DNA of 64,000 bases from Plasmopara viticola (Eukaryota; Oomycota; Peronosporomycetes; Peronosporales; Peronosporaceae), in NCBI GenBank assembly GCA_001695595.3, contig MBPM02000041.1, forward strand, positions 496,001-560,000, given 5' to 3'. A model generated the notes under the pieces. The model saw only the letters and a program-made list of their open reading frames with translations, searched no databases and was not told the DNA's origin. Positions 20,101 to 33,900 of the stretch are shown in pieces; the stretch's first letter is position 1; each line of letters starts with the position of its first letter. Made by a program: the position numbers and the translations under genes.

Positions 20101-23100
20101 TTGTAGTAAGCTGTAAAGGTCTGATCACAATTTAGCACTGATTTGCCCAAATTACATGGGATGAGTACCCAAAGTCTGATGACTCCACTGAACAGAAGGC
20201 TCTCATCAATCGAGAAAAAATGCTTCTGCGCTTTTACTTGTTGCACTAAAAAAAATTGCTGTATTGGATTTTTGCAAAAAGCCAAACGTTTGCGTCAACC
20301 TTGGATTTGCGTCCCGCGTTCTTACGCTGGTCAGATTTTGTTGTACTTCTTATATGTGGATGTGACACCGATCAAGACCATAAAGTGGGCCTTTGCCGTG
20401 CCTCATAGCCTTTCGCTTCCGCCAACCAAAACTTTATTATCGTCCGTTCAATTCTATTTGACGCAAGGACCACAACTAGGCCGTATGATGGCTCTCCACT
20501 CTTTCATCTAAAAAAGGTATGTGTAGTCTTTTAAGAACAGCTTTTCTTAGCGCGAACCAATCATAACCACTACCAGCTTTAGTGACATGAGGCCTCAAAT
20601 TGACCGACACGGCCTTAACTGGCTAACATATCGCCTGGATTATTCATTCGATCGCGCGTGATGTTTCTTAAAATTCGCTGCTATTATTTTGTCGCAATGC
20701 GCTATCGAGCAGTAACGTGTTTCAAAATAGATTAGGCATTCAGATTATAAAGCCATATAGATAAGGTCTCTTTCATGGAGCGATCATACAAGTCGAACGT
20801 CAAGGGTTGCGAATAGCCGTTCTAACCGCGTTATCGTAGATCGGTACATTACACTATTAGAAGTCGGATCCTATTATAATCTTATATGTTTGGATTTTTG
20901 TTGACTTAAAGTGTCAGGTATTGAAGCGTTCTACCTCCCCTCAAGACGAGATAAGAAAAACCTTGACCCGATATCAGACTTCCAATGTTGTCAAATTGTT
21001 TCGCTGACTTTGGCTGAACAAGACGCGCATTTCATATGAGTCAGGCAACTAAAATTGGGCATTCTCGATGCATGAATTAATTAGTGTATTAGAAAATCTA
21101 CTTTTGCAGGATGCATAACTAGGACTTGAGCAGCTATGGGCAAATTATAATATTCTTTCGCAAATTAAAGTTTGTGCTGATATCGTGTCGACGCTTATTT
21201 TTTAGAAAGAATCACGGATCCTTCGCCTTCTCGAGCCATTCTTTCGCTCAATAGGCTAGAATTAAGCCTGAGAAGAAGCTGTCATGCATATAATTCGACC
21301 TGTGGAGGCTTTTATTAATCTCATCGATTGCTGTGACGTGTCTTGAGACAGAGGTCACCGGCGCGCAACGAAGTTTTTATTGATCAACCTCGTGGCGGCC
21401 ACTTTAATTTGCCAAGAGGTTGTTCAACATCTTGCCAGGAATACTTCCGTTAGCACGCGAACGATGTCGGTCATTGGGATCCTCTTTCTTGAAAAGTTTG
21501 TGTAATGATTAAGCCACTGACTTTTTTCATGCACGTAATTATATTTGGCGCTCACTGTTCGTCGCAACAACTTTACGTTGTTAGCTACGTCCTTGATCTT
21601 GTTAGTCGAGCACATCTTATCAGTATTTTCTGCCTTCAGGCCAAACATTTCTATACATGGTGGCGCAAGTTCTTGCGCCTGAGATTCTTCATTTCGGGCT
21701 CCGAAACTAATTGGTAATGACAGTGATACATTAGTTTATATGACAAAAGTTCATTTAAAAGCATAAGTGTAAGTCGTTAAGCCATACTTGTGCTTCTTTT
21801 GTAATTTCCATGTGCTTAGTATGTGTTTGCTATCATCAAGTGGCGCTTATTGGTCAAATGCTGTTCCGTTGCAAAAATCCATGATTCCTTATCTCCACCA
21901 AACCTTTTTCGTAAATAGGCGGATCCTATCTTTTCTACTCGCCTCTTATATCAACTAGATCTTCGAAGCTCTCATGAGCCTGCTGCAGTTGGGCTTGGAT
22001 TGGAGCTTGAATCTGGACTTGATATTGCTGTTGTTGCTGAGAGCTACAAAAGTAGTTTTTGCATGGACTGTGTGTCTTGTCCTGTCGCTGCAGAAGGAGT
22101 TGCATTAGCTTGAGCAAATTAATAAGTTTGGCCTTTTGCACTTGCCGCATCTTTTGAAGTCGATGCTCGTAAGTTGAGCGCGGCATTGACCATACAGTTT
22201 AATCGTCCTTAAGAGTATTATATCCTCTCTCTTGACGAGGATTGAGGTTAAGGATGGGCGTACAATCTAACAGCCCCATCGTTGGGTCATATTTGTTGAA
22301 TTCTATGCTTCGGTCAGTTTCTTGCTCGTGGCATGCGCTGTGTCACCCAAATTTAAAAGGAAGTTTACCGCAAAAAAAATCTACAGACGGGCGCTGTAAG
22401 TCCATTTTAGGCGATCGAAAGCTATCGATGGATAATTCTGATTGCAATGAAGCCGTTGGGATCACCTATTGCAAAAGGAATGCATCACTACACTTTGATT
22501 TTGTTGTACGTGAAGCCAATAAATTCTAGTTACGTGCTGTAATGAAAATTTAGGTCGGTAAAAGCTGAACGTTCGTACTGAATAATTTGCCGCAAAATTA
22601 AGCGTTGAGCACTTTGGAGAAGCAGAAAGTCTACAAGTAAAGATAGCACGGGCGGCCTAACCGTCTACGTTGCAATGAATCAAGCGACACGAAGAATTTA
22701 AAACAGTAGTGTATTAAAGCAAATTCATCTAACAAATCTACAGAAGATCAAACGTCACGATACAAACTTCCGGTCCGGGTCGAACGTAGTAGTTCAAATT
22801 TCGAATTTGATTCGCGAAACGAAGTTCTTATGTTGCTCAATGCAAAGGTACGTGTTAAGGGGTAGATAATTAAATCAACTTTAGAGCACATTGCTACAGC
22901 CACAAGCACGTCCATGATTATTTGTTCAACAAACGATACCGCTTTTGCACATAATAGTGGCTTATAAACCGCAAACCTGATAACTATTAAATGTCCGAGA
23001 GCAACTAAACGATGCTTTTTTGTAAGAACACGAGCTGCTAAAAAGGTAATCATTAATTTACCACCTGCAATTACCTTTGGAAATTTGTCACCTGCAATAA

Positions 23101-23339
23101 CCTTTGGAAATAAAATTCTATAATTTGTATACACTGTCAGAAATTAAGATCTGTAAAATTTAACCGTAAGCTTCTCAATACTCCTGCGATCTCAAATTAA
23201 GATTGGCGCTGTGATAGATTTATTTCAACCGAGACTTTTGTTTGCGTTTGTTTCAGTCTGCTTGCTATAGCACTTTGTGAAGGTTTGAGAAAATTGTCGC
23301 CATTGTTTTGAGTGTTTCAATAAAGTTCAGCATGGCTTA
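20101..23339. other. Long stretch with no supportable gene
   Basis: No gene, tRNA or complete element recognised. The minus frame 21935-22186 (83 codons) is Q-rich and coiled-coil-like (QQQQQYQVQIQ), perhaps a gag or low-complexity remnant. The plus frame 20143-20511 (122 codons) runs antisense to possible gag sequence of the preceding gypsy element. 23062-23111 holds a tandem duplication of a 24-base unit (CACCTGCAATAACCTTTGGAA). Confidence 0.4.
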
Positions 23340-23600
23340 CACAAAATACCAAACAGTCTCTCGTGTGGAAGCACTATAAATTAGGTCTAAGCGCTTTTAG
23401 TAAAAGCAAAGTGAAGCTGAGATACTGCAAAGCTTGGACCTAATATGTTTGTTTGGCGCTTGTCAAAGCCAGCAAACTCAGGACTTTTTCTTGGTGCTAA
23501 TGTGGTGTAATGTATGTGTGTTTTGATCGCGCATCAAAAGTTTTCATTGAACGCCAATCCCGAACATATCGATTTGCCTGAGAAGCTTTTCCTTAACGCG
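23340..23600. repeat. Duplicated block (mate 1690-1960)
   Basis: Shares the order of landmarks with 1690-1960: an AAAAGC-AAAGT-AAG run, CAAAGCCAGC, CAGGACTTTT, TTTGATCG and CGCCAATC. Diverged and non-coding. Confidence 0.5.
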
Positions 23601-24249
23601 ATTGTTGTTACGAGTAAAGAGTGTCACGCTGCTATATTCAACAACCATAACGCTACATATTCTTTTGTTGTTCTTGGTGTGAAGTGATGCCCGCGATGCA
23701 GTATATTACGGGCTCATCGAAATTGAATTTCATTGGGGTTGTTCTTTGGCATGTTGGCAAATTAGTACAAAGCACAGTCGGCAGTGTGTTTCAACGTTTG
23801 CTTCAGAGTGATCCTATCTAGATTCTGATACGAGCCAGTGTAGCTTACCCTTATCAAGTCATTTAGTAGTCTTGTAGTGCTTAATACAACCAAAATAAAA
23901 ATTTGAAGTGCTAGCGAAATTTTATCGAATTTATGCACAGCAAAGCTGGTCCTGGACTCTATAATCCGCTTGGGCTCAACACGCACGGTACACCATAAGC
24001 TGTTTGTCAGGCTAAACAGAAGCATCACCGACAAAAGCTAAAATCAATTTCTTTGATAGACACAGATAAGTTTAATCCTTGGATTACGACAATTCTCGGC
24101 AGTTGTCGATCTATTTTTGACTATCCCAAATATTTTTGCGCTATATAGAAGCTTTGCGAAAAGCAGCCCGGTTTGTACTGACGGTCAATATAAAAATAGT
24201 CATAACAGTCGAGTATGAGCAACTGTGTCTTTGAATGTTATGGCGGCTC

Positions 24250-24600
24250 TGGGCAATCAAAATGAATTTGACGCCGGACAGTGAAATTGGCGAGCACCCG
24301 TCAGGACCTTTGCTTTCCAAGCGTACAAATCAGCCGCACGTTTACAACAGCAGTATTTAAGGCGAATACAACATACAAAGGCAAGTCAAGCGTTTTGTCA
24401 AACTCGCCGGCAACGCTAATGATCTCATACAAAAATAAGAAGTCCGTATTGTCTGCCTGGAGCCAAGCCCTGAAATAGGTAGCCATCGCTAAAGACGTAA
24501 GCACAAAGAAGAAGATGCTGAATTCGAAAACAAGATCATTGCATACCAGTAACACCAACGCAGTAGGTGAAAAACTTTGCACCCGCCATTAACGAAAGGT
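24250..24600 (+). repeat. Copy of unidentified repeat family R3
   Basis: Resembles 42330-42670 in the same orientation (CAGTGAAATnGGnAGCACnCGTCAG, GGCAAG-CAAGC, TCGCCGGCAA, ACCAGTAnCACCAACGCAGT landmarks) and 52305-52530 inverted. The copy at 42396-42863 keeps a plus frame of 155 codons; this copy is broken. Function unknown, possibly a transposon gag region. Confidence 0.45.
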
Positions 24601-26299
24601 TCCGTATTATAATCCACTTGATTTCTGACTAACCAATCTAAAAAGGAAGAGAAGAGCCTCTTACATGCAAATAATATGGACGTTGCAGACAATAACGACA
24701 ACCACTGTATTTATCTATGTTGTACACCGCGAGAGCTCTCCAAAATCATCTCTTGCCAAGTGTTTACGCACCGAACTAGATTTAAAAGAATCTGTTGTAT
24801 CAGTGCCATCTTAGGGCGGCTATGCGCGTGCTTCAAGCCCCAAATCAACTTTCGCTTCGAAGGTTGCACTCAGCGTCGTTAAATGCCCAAAGACAATGTG
24901 GCTTGCGTCTGGTCTGAGAGTACTTCTACGCACTACCATTATGCATTTATGCAAACCCAATGTTTTATGGTATTACCAAAATCTGTGACATAAAACATTT
25001 AATGTTTGGGGAATTAAATTAATTTAAAACTTAGCAGCAAAATGCATTAATGTTTACTTACCAGTAGAGATTGCTATGCTGTGTAGTGATTAATATATAT
25101 TTGACCCAGACCGGTAACTTTGAGTAAAAAATAGCTCAGAATAAAGGAAATAAAATTCTTTCCAGTCTTAGATTTACGACTAATGTTATTTTGAAGTCAA
25201 GCAAATGCGATCTGCAGCTCGTTCTTGTTTCAGTTATATAGCAAAGGGCAGAAAATTGAACTCACACTTTCTCTAACGGCAGTACCGGTGCACGCTGTAG
25301 CTCTTCCATTTTATGGCCCTGAGTTCATGATGGATCCTTTGTGGGGATAAAGCAGTATATTTTTTTCTGGAGTGATGAAAGACGAGCTGAATAAGCCTAC
25401 AGTCCTCAATGACCACAAAGGAATGCATTATTTAGTTGTACAAGAATCTGACACGGTCAGTGGTGGTCTTGATCAATACGCTCTGCTATTGCAGCTTCAA
25501 CAGAAAATAACAAAGCCTTTACTGATGTCGTAAGCGCCTGAGGCGGGTGTCTTGCTCAAGCAAAAGACGCTCACGGTAAGCACGATGATATATGAAGGGG
25601 AAGGGGACAAATTATTTTGCACTTGGGCAGAGAGTACTAAAAAATATGATATCCTCAATGTTGTGGATGAAGCTATAGAGAGTTTTTCAGCGAAGTTGTG
25701 GGCGGAGCAATAAAGACTGACAACGATGACCTTGATTCTCTCCCGTCGAGGAGCGCGACGACAGTGACGTTGATCTTTGACGGAAGAGCGCATCACCCGT
25801 CGAGGATTAAGGTCACCTTAGTCATTATCTATTGCTTCATCCACAATTTGGCCAAAAACGTTTGTTGACCAGAAACTATACACACACACTAAAGCCCTGT
25901 CGCTCGAGATTGAGTGGCTAACTTTGATGCCTTTACCTGTTCAATTCACCCATGGTATGCGACGAGTGGTGTTTCCTATGGCTTAGTGGCTTTCGTGCCA
26001 CGCCACCCTTCGAAATCGTGTCCTTAACTTCATTTCTGACATTCCAGTCAAAAACACCTTGACCGACATGTCTATTAGAACGGTTCTGGTCGTCTTTAGG
26101 GTTAAAAGAATTTGGCGGTTTGATTTTAGAACTTCGATATTACGAAGTCGTTCTTGTCCTTGATATGGACAAGAAAATATTCACTATCTATCCATACGAT
26201 GGCTAGATACGAATTAGTCCTGATAGAAAATCCAAAACTGACTTGCTCTCGGTACTCTTTCATTGAGCAGTAAATAATATCTTTTGGCTAACCACACAT
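24601..26299. other. Spacer, probably degraded transposon sequence
   Basis: No gene recognised. Position before the integrase fragment at 26300-26560 and a few weak motifs suggest it may be the upstream part of the same gypsy remnant, but I cannot align it with confidence. Confidence 0.3.
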
Positions 26300-26560
26300 G
26301 TTGCCGGCGCGCAATGTTTTCCAAAACGCTGTGATTAGTAAGATTAAGAGGAAATTTTAGAGCCATTTACACAACCAGCGCTGGTTTTTCCATCGAGCTC
26401 TTTGAGCCAAGGCCATCAACCAACTTTAAGGTCTCATATTTTCTTTTTCAGTGCGACTTCTCCTAAACGATGGCCAGACAGAGAAGGTAGATCGTACACT
26501 CTGGCCAGCATATCACTGAATCCTTACACTATTTAGCTGATCAGAGACGTCTCATGACTA
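26300..26560 (+). mobile_element. Ty3/gypsy integrase fragment
   Basis: The plus strand reads LLLNDGQTEKVDRTLWPAYH near 26460-26520, matching the gypsy integrase signature HPQTDGQTERVNRTLE that carries the catalytic glutamate. Flanking frames contain several stops. Relic only. Confidence 0.5.
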
Positions 26561-29500
26561 GCGCTTCTTTGGCTTTGAAAGCGTTAAACAAGCCGACCTC
26601 TAAAGCTCTCAAGCAAGACGAAGATCACTTTTACGGCCTCCTTCAAGCCATAAACGGATATTGAGCTCATACTTGTCCAACTCATAGCAGCGTATGTTGC
26701 TTTGCTCCGAAGCACTTACGATTATTTAGACTGAGCCCAAGTCGATAGGCTTTCGGACACCACTTCCATCACTCATATAGAATAAAAAGCTGTCCATTCG
26801 TGGATCTCCGAAGGAGATAAGTTGTTCGTGGCTGACTACTCTCGATAAGCACTTTAATTACGTCTTTACTTGAGCTCTAAAAAGCGTGTATACTCTTCAG
26901 CCGTCCAAGAAAACATTCATCCTAATTTGCTTTAAGAGCGAACCTTCAGCGATGAATGCCATCACCTCATAAATGTTTTATTCGAGCTCGAGTTATCCTT
27001 GCCAGTAGGCAAAAAATGTAAGGACTGGTGTAAGTCTAAGTTCATTGAACCAGGCGTTGTACTCAACAATTAATACTTGCGTTCTTAGGACAATAAACAA
27101 AAATGACATGGTCTCAAGAGTAAGTCCCAGCTCCTAGCCCGTCTTTCCACGTCAGTGCGTGCAGGCATTACTCGCACCTAATTGCCTGCGCTTATGGCGG
27201 TATGAGTACCCATCATTTCTTCTCTTATCTAGAAACAAAGGCTTTAGCTATACACTAAAGCCTTAAAAAGGCCTTAAGTTTCACGCTTTGTAGACGCAAG
27301 CGCTAAGACTTTCGAAGCCTATGGTGATTGGGCTCTGAACCATACAATCTGCTAACGCCCGCCTCAACTAGCAAAGTTATGCTGGGGCGCCGTGACGCGC
27401 TCAAACTTCTCTGCTGTTCAAGTGCGGACGCTTCCTCAGACCCATAAAACCAGCAAGGTTTTCGAGCAGTGCAAATGGATCGTTTAACCGATGTGGGGAG
27501 GTGATTCTTTTCACACCAGGACTTTGAAAGAATTCTGTTAAGCATTTTACCCGCGTAGACGTAGGCTTGACTATTAGTGCTACCGGGTGTGGTGAATTCA
27601 CGCAGCACCTTGCACAATGGAGGCGTGCAGATCCTTGTGAACGACTGTTTACAAATTCTTAGTTTGTAAATTGATTCCATAAATACATATTTTAGGTCCT
27701 TTCCCCAATTTTAAGCCATACCGGTTTGGGCAACATTATTAAAAGACCTACCCGTATATGAAAAGCGAGTGAGACCGCTTAATGAAGAAAGCAGAGATTT
27801 TGATGTCCGTCTTAACCCCACGTCAGGCCAGAATTGCGGGTATTCAGGCAGACTATTTAATGGAGATTTGCAATTGCGACTTAGCTATTTCTTCATTATG
27901 TAAAAGTCGCATTCTTTGATAGCGTTACGTTTACGCACTTTGATCACGTTGTAAGTAAATAACGAGCTGCCTGAAGGGAACGGATTTTGATAGTAAGCTG
28001 AGCGAGTACTCTTGAAAGTATGCGTCTTTTATGACAGCTTGATAGACCGAGGCAATAAAGTCTTTCGGTCGGGTAGATCGGGAAAATTAGTAAACAATGC
28101 CGCTTTTGGCACCATGACTTTGTCGTTTTTGTGGCGCGATTGAATTACTCCGCATCATCCGATCTCATCGTACATATTAATTTTTTGGCATTTTTAACGT
28201 TCATTAGCATTGCAGCACTAACCTTCACTCGAGGCATTTGCGTTCGTCGCAACGAGATGTTACTGTGGCTTACTGAGCTTATAATTGGCAAAACATAAGT
28301 GGCTGTAAACGTATTGGTTTGATCTCCCTACAGGCAACTATCTCTTGCGACCGATAGATAGATATGGTCTGAGTGCTTTGGTCATAAGCGTGCCAAGTCG
28401 AAGTGTCAAAGGCCACTGCAGAGCCTGATTCTTATCTATTATAAATAGTTAATTTCACGCCAAACTCAAGATTGTCGTCTGTCATAACGTGTAAATTTCT
28501 TCCCTGTGTCTGAGAGCTTTCGTGTTCGGTCCTAGTAACAGTCGCTTTCTTTGTATCTGATGGGAGCACTGCAAGCTTTTCGCACCTTAGAAAAAATACC
28601 AAGCTTTGAGAAACGACATTCAAAAGTTCTGCAGGATACGCCGTCAACTTCGAATTGATCAGTGATGAAGACAGTGAATTCTATGTTTTTCTACTTCAAT
28701 GGCCAAGTATGGTATAGTAGTGCCCGTGTGAGTCATCCTCTTTGCTGAGATGGACTAACCAATGCATCGCAACAAAGGCTCGTGACCACATGTTCTTTGA
28801 CTTGCTTATGATCTGTAATGGAATAGCCGAAAATGCGGCGAGCACAGTAACACTAATGTCGACAGCAGCACAAGAGAGCAAAAGTCCGACACAGGGTAAT
28901 GATATGGTGCTAACAAGTGCTACAATCATGCACTGCTCTTATTTGCTGTGTTCGTGATGTTGCAGTAACAAAAGCAAGACTGGATTTGATTTCTTGAACG
29001 AATTTCGACGCAACGAAGGATTTTTTGAATACTCACACCTATTTGACTGGTCTGCGACAAAATCGCTACGACAGTAAAAAAAGTTTGTACGATTGAAAGC
29101 TCTAATTGCGATGGATTGGAAAGATATTGCGCGCTGAAGTGGCCACACTTTTGTGACGTATCGAATAAGCCAAGCGAGCATTAATGAAAGTAATAAAGCT
29201 ACGAAAAAGCGTCTTTTTGTAGATCGGTCACTTCCACATAGTTACACATATGAAGAGGTAGTAGAAGCTGGACGTGCTGTTCTTCTGTCTTGTTTTGAGG
29301 TACGTCTTTCGATTTAATCGACACAAGAAGACTTCCGATATTCTTTGTCCAGATCGAATCGATGATCAAAAAGTCTGCACAAGGATTAATGTCGGACCAT
29401 GTTTGGGAACTGAAACAGACGAACATTTTTGTGCAAAGCACTCGTGCCAGTGTGGTAAATTTTAATGTTGTCGCAGAAGGGATAGCTGGATGGATTGAGT

Positions 29501-30286
29501 AAGAAGCAAACAGTTGCACCTTTGAGTGTGTTTGTCAACCCTAGATATAAATTGTTAGGATTCACGAGCTGCTCACAACGAGTGAACGATGCCGCTTCTG
29601 GCTTTATTCATGGCTTCGGGAAGGGTCAATCGTTCCAGTGGCTCGAGCAAAGTGCCATATAACGATCACGTCGTGGATAATGTATTACCCTGCGTCGTTT
29701 GTCTGTGGCGCCAGCGCGCAGCAACTTCTTCCAATCATGGCTTCTAAGCATATTAGTACGATTTGTCGATCGAGGCTGCTTATCTACTTTGTGCCAATAT
29801 TTGTCATGTGCATCTATTGCGGTCGTTAGCTATAAACGGTTAAAGCACTTTTGGCCAAAGGCGTGGCAGAGTCGAAGTGCTGATGGCTAGTGCAATTAAA
29901 CCTCGCAAGTGTTGTTTTGTACAATTCTATGCCAAAGCCAGAAAGTCATAATGCCATTCGACGTTGTGAATCCTACTCTTCCATTATTAAAACCTACTGA
30001 TCCAAATCCGCACAGGCATAAACTATCTTACATATTTTTAAGTGGAGTAGGCTCGAGCTTGTCATTGAGCGAAAGCTGTGAATTTGTTCATCTGTGTCTT
30101 TCGGACCAAAACTTCGAGGAGAATGTTGAAGGCAAAACGATAGGAATTCGAGATAAGCGCTAAAGAAAACGATTTGTACACTATTTAGGTGCTGGATCGA
30201 CCAGTTTTTGTGGTAGTGAAGTTTGCGTTCTGTGGGGATGATACGACTTCACCTACTGTCTCAAGCATTGCCGATGTGTTGTTATT
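26561..30286. repeat. Segmental duplication block: 3' flank of effector C, shared with flank of E
   Basis: From about 26900 to 30286 this tracks 45900-48400 in the same orientation and order, both ending at the 3' end of a minus-strand effector (C and E). Landmarks include CTTGTAGACGC near 27290 and 46407, TTCTTCATTA with GAGCTGCCTGAAG at 27890-27975 and 47075-47160, GACGAGATGTTACTGT near 28255 and 47645, and GAGAGCAAAAGTC near 28872 and 47950. Minus frames 27303-27680 and 28696-28929 (the latter hydrophobic) are not conserved as protein. From about 29200 the sequence also matches 33990-34990. Confidence 0.55.
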
Positions 30287-30375
30287 GTAAAGCGGTGCCC
30301 GCTGCATTACAGGTGACTGTAGCTGCGGAGAAAAATCAGAGCTACGCCATTTACAGCATTGTTGTCTGACTTGCT
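30287..30375 (-). pseudogene. Fragment of the SHWR/PVMQ small-protein family near copy C
   Basis: The minus strand reads KWRSSDFSPQLQSPVMQ, aligned with the starts of the frames at 35308-35380 and 51222-51303. The following hydrophobic part present at 34949-35308 is deleted here, and sequence homologous to the far side of that gene continues directly at 30160-30286. Confidence 0.4.
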
Positions 30376-30756
30376 GTGTATGCCAACGATCATTTCTAGC
30401 AGTTGTGGAGGCATGAGAGTAGACTTCGGACCGTCAACCGTAAATATGTATCACACCATTTCTAAGCATGCCAATTATAAGGTATTGACCATTTTTAGTG
30501 CGTTACACACTAAATCTGAATACACCCGGTACGGTATGATACCAAATATGAAATTTATGACAAACGAATTTGCCGGTTGGACTAAATTTGTGGCGTATGG
30601 CGGGAAGAAGCAAACTTTTGGCGATGAAATCATCCGAAGTGTTTTATTTGCTATAGTAAACACGGTGTATGCAATAAAGTAGCGCTTTGGCGCCATCCTG
30701 ATATAAATCTTCTCGCTACTATGCGTTTGTCAATTGAAAAACGTTGATTCGTGCTT
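30376..30756. other. 3' flank of effector C
   Basis: About 30640-30756 matches 48280-48400 after copy E (CACGGTGTATnCAATAAA landmark), consistent with a shared 3' untranslated region; AATAAA may be the poly(A) signal on one strand. The plus frame 30359-30682 (107 codons) runs antisense to this region and has no recognisable domain. Confidence 0.4.
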
Positions 30757-32937
30757 CTACCGGTTAAGTTGAGAAAGTAGAGCTTTCGCCTTCTCGCTAG
30801 TTGCCTCACCTTTTAGTGCCGCATGGAGATTTTTTTTCAATTATGCGTCGCCAAAGGTACGACGAAGCGTCGACATCATATGATCCTGGTGAGATGAAGG
30901 GTCCGCGTAAAATGCTTTTTGTAGTCCTCCCAAAGCTTCGAGCTTGGTATTTTTTCGAAAAGTATAGAGAAGTAGTCTGCTGCCACTTCTTCGAGCACAA
31001 GCATTGACACAATATTGGATGGAGGAATCCTCTGCTGTAACCAGCTCGATATCATCTCTTTCAGATACCTTGGGTCCGCGATAGTTGCAATCTCTGGTGA
31101 AACTAAGAACTTGAGGAAATGCTACTTACCAGAATCTGGTCGGCTCCAGCTAACTCTTGCGCTCCCACCGTATGCAGCATGATCAGTAGCTGCTGGAAAT
31201 CGGTGCTCGCAAAGTCCTTGGCGTCAGAACTGAATTCAAAGTACAATTTTAGGTAGCGCACCCAAAACTTTTTCGATGACTTGTTGACAAAAAGAATTTT
31301 GAACTTGTCAGCGTCAGCTTCACCGTGCTCTAGCATGAACACAACATTGGATAGAAGTGTTCTATCCAACAACAAGATCGACGTCAGCTCTATCACATGT
31401 TCATGGGCCAAGCTGAGATGGGTAGAGTATGGTAATGTTAGCCTTTAAAGAATAGTGCTGCACGCAATGTATTCGTCAGCTGCAGGCAACTCTTACGTTG
31501 CCACTGTAAACAGCGTGTCCACAAGCTGCTCAAAATCGATAGTCAAAGATTGCATCGACTCCACATTGTTGTAGTTTTTGTGGATGTACAGCTTAAGGTA
31601 GCGCACCCAAAAGCGTTTCGACGTCTCGTTCAACAACAAGATTGAAAAGCACTTATCTTTTGCCTCATCGAGCAGCAAAGCAGACACGATCGTAGACGGA
31701 AGTATTCCACTATCTCTCCTAATCAACATCAAATTGTTGCGATACATCTGACTCCTGTCGAGATGGACAAGGTGCGGTAAAGTGAGCACCTTTACCCAAG
31801 TGCTAATTGCCGTGTCACTTAGAGCACTTCTTGGCGCCTTCGTATTCTTTGCTACGTCATTTAGCGCATCTAAGAGTTGCTCGGAATTATATTTTGCAGA
31901 ACGCATTAGTTCGTTTTTATGATTGCGTTCACTGTACCGCTCTAGGTAGTGCAGCCAGAAGCTTCTTGACGAATTTTTTTAGAACAGCGTGGTGAATTGA
32001 TCAGCTTTCGGTACATCCTGCACCAGCATCGACATGATTTTGGACGGAGGTATGTTCATATCTAAATAAACAGACACCAAACTTCTGAGGTAATCTTGAT
32101 TGTTGAAATTGTCCAGCGACAGTATACGTTTGAGTAAAGCACCATCTTCAAAGCATTTGTAGCCTTCATTTTGCCCAGTGCTGACAGCGTGGTCCCTGCT
32201 GAACAAAACGCTCAGGCAGCTGGTCAAAATGGAAAACTTCTTTTCTTTCAATTTGTTGGATGTAACGTACTTCTTCAAGTACACGTCGACACGATCACGA
32301 GGAGTCTTGTTAAGTATCTCTGCCGGATCCTGATGAGTTACTTCGTTTTCAAGACCTGTAAACTTTTTAAAAATCCATTTCTTAACTTTCTCGTTGGCGC
32401 CTTGAATCAAATCAACAGCAAAAGATTTTGTTTTCTTATCCTTGGCCGCAAGGATTAATTTGTCGGCCAATGTCTCGGCAGCATAAGTTGACGACAATGC
32501 CGCAATTATAAATTTGTATTCATTCTCTTCAAAGTACCGGCTAAGTTAAAAGAGCAAGAAGATCCAATCAATCCATGGGACCTCAAACAAAAATTTATGT
32601 TTTGGGTTGCTTAGCTTCAATTTTTCGTAGGATCGTTTCGGAGTCATTCTTCCAAGTACCTCTCGAACGCACGGCCCTTCAGCCCTTTCACAACATCACT
32701 GTGTGGAGGCATTCCCAACAGTTTGGCAAATTCTGGTATTGGCATCCACGTCCTGTCTTCGTCATCAACACTTTGACTCCCTGTGATCGCTGACGCAGCC
32801 TTACCGTCGCGTAAATTTGCGGGCGAAGACACCGTAAGTGATGTGGTCGATTTAACGTCCGTTTATGCAGTGTCAGTGACTGCGTTTGCAGCAAAGGCAC
32901 TGGTCAGCACCGGCATGCGTATGTAGCAAAACCGCAT
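30757..32937 (-). pseudogene. Secreted WY/LWY effector, copy C (multiply disrupted)
   Basis: The ATG at 32935-32937 opens a normal signal peptide, but a TAA follows at 32863-32865. RDGK sits in the RxLR position and DDEDR at the dEER position. Further lesions are a one-base frameshift near 32645, a TAA at 32546-32548, a TAA at 31979-31981, a stop at 31493-31495 with a frameshift between about 31430 and 31490, another break near 31105, and an early stop in the last module near 30820. Between lesions the sequence keeps the family modules (FWVRYLKLY at two places, PPSKIMSMLVQDVPKADQF). It ends at a stop homologous to the family C-terminus (30757-30759). This is a decayed gene, head to head with copy D. 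Several independent lesions make sequencing error an unlikely explanation. Confidence 0.85.
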
Positions 32938-32973
32938 CGTGTACGCTTTAAATCCTGACGCGAGACTAAATAG

Positions 32974-32992
32974 CCAAAAATTGTATAGCAAA
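32974..32992 (-). promoter_or_regulatory. Putative core promoter/initiator of copy C
   Basis: The minus strand reads TTTGCTATACAATTTTTGG 37-55 bases before the ATG, nearly identical to copies B and D. It has survived although the coding region is broken. Confidence 0.5.
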
Positions 32993-33197
32993 GCAGGAGT
33001 TCAAACGCATAAGTGAGCACGCCGTGTGAACCGCGTCAGTCGTGGTCTTTCTTGTACTTGACTGCAAATGGGGACAAGATAAATGCATAGCAATATCGTC
33101 TACTTGCGATAAACTGAGAGTAAACTGCAAAGGGACTGGATTGAACGACGCGTACCAACGGAGTACTTTACCAGCGCGACTAGGCGAGTGTACCCGA

Positions 33198-33216
33198 ACT
33201 CACTTACAATTGGCAA
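33198..33216 (-). promoter_or_regulatory. Degenerate conserved upstream element of copy C
   Basis: The minus strand reads TGTGTTGCCAATTGTAAG about 260-280 bases before the ATG. This is a weak match to TGTGGCCATGTTTGTAATTT of copy B, at the same distance and orientation. Confidence 0.25.
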
Positions 33217-33289
33217 CACACATTATCTTTCACATCGCGACATGTACATTACTTTATACATACAAGACTTTGGGGTAGGTGGGGTAATG

Positions 33290-33900
33290 ATCTTTATATG
33301 CTTATTTTGCCAGAGGTTCTTGCAATCTTTGAGGATGAGGCCAAGCGATGGCAGGAAATCAAATGAAAAGTGAAAAAAGAGCAAGTGACTTTCTGTAGGA
33401 TTATGGCATCGGTTTTATCAGCAGAAGCGGCTATATATGAGACGCAAGTCCCGGCAATGGGCAAGGCATCGGCACGTGACACGAAGACTTGGATGGTCAT
33501 TGTATTTTTATTGTAGAGTTTGCAGCATAATGCGATGTTAGCGAAGTGCTGAATCATCACTTGTTGCATGTACTAAAGATGAATTCAAGCCGTGCGTAGC
33601 AGTCAAGTTGGCTACGGGTGACGTTTGGAGAGGAATGGGATTGCGTCATTGAAAGCCAAAGCGGTGGCCGCTTGCGGCACAAGTTGCACGATCGACTTGA
33701 GATTACTTGCAAGTTGGCTGCTTCGGAAGAGGAAGAAGACGCTTTAATGGATGTCAAATGCCCACGCCAGGCCATTTCCGCCGATGCGCAGGCGCATTAA
33801 TTGCTAGAAAACTACGATTGCGATGTCGCCATATCATCTTTGACAATTGACCCGCGCACTTTGGCCGTGGTGTGCGTAAATTAAAATTTAGCAAGTTATT
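33290..33900 (+). repeat. Unidentified repeat R1, copy between C and D
   Basis: Collinear with 17690-18160 and, inverted, with 10300-10640. The plus strand contains an acidic segment (KLAASEEEEDALMDVKCPRQ, within 33618-33800) and a GGRLRHKLHDRLE segment; equivalents are partly visible in the other copies but all are interrupted. The family is not recognised; a transposon-derived gene is possible. Confidence 0.4.
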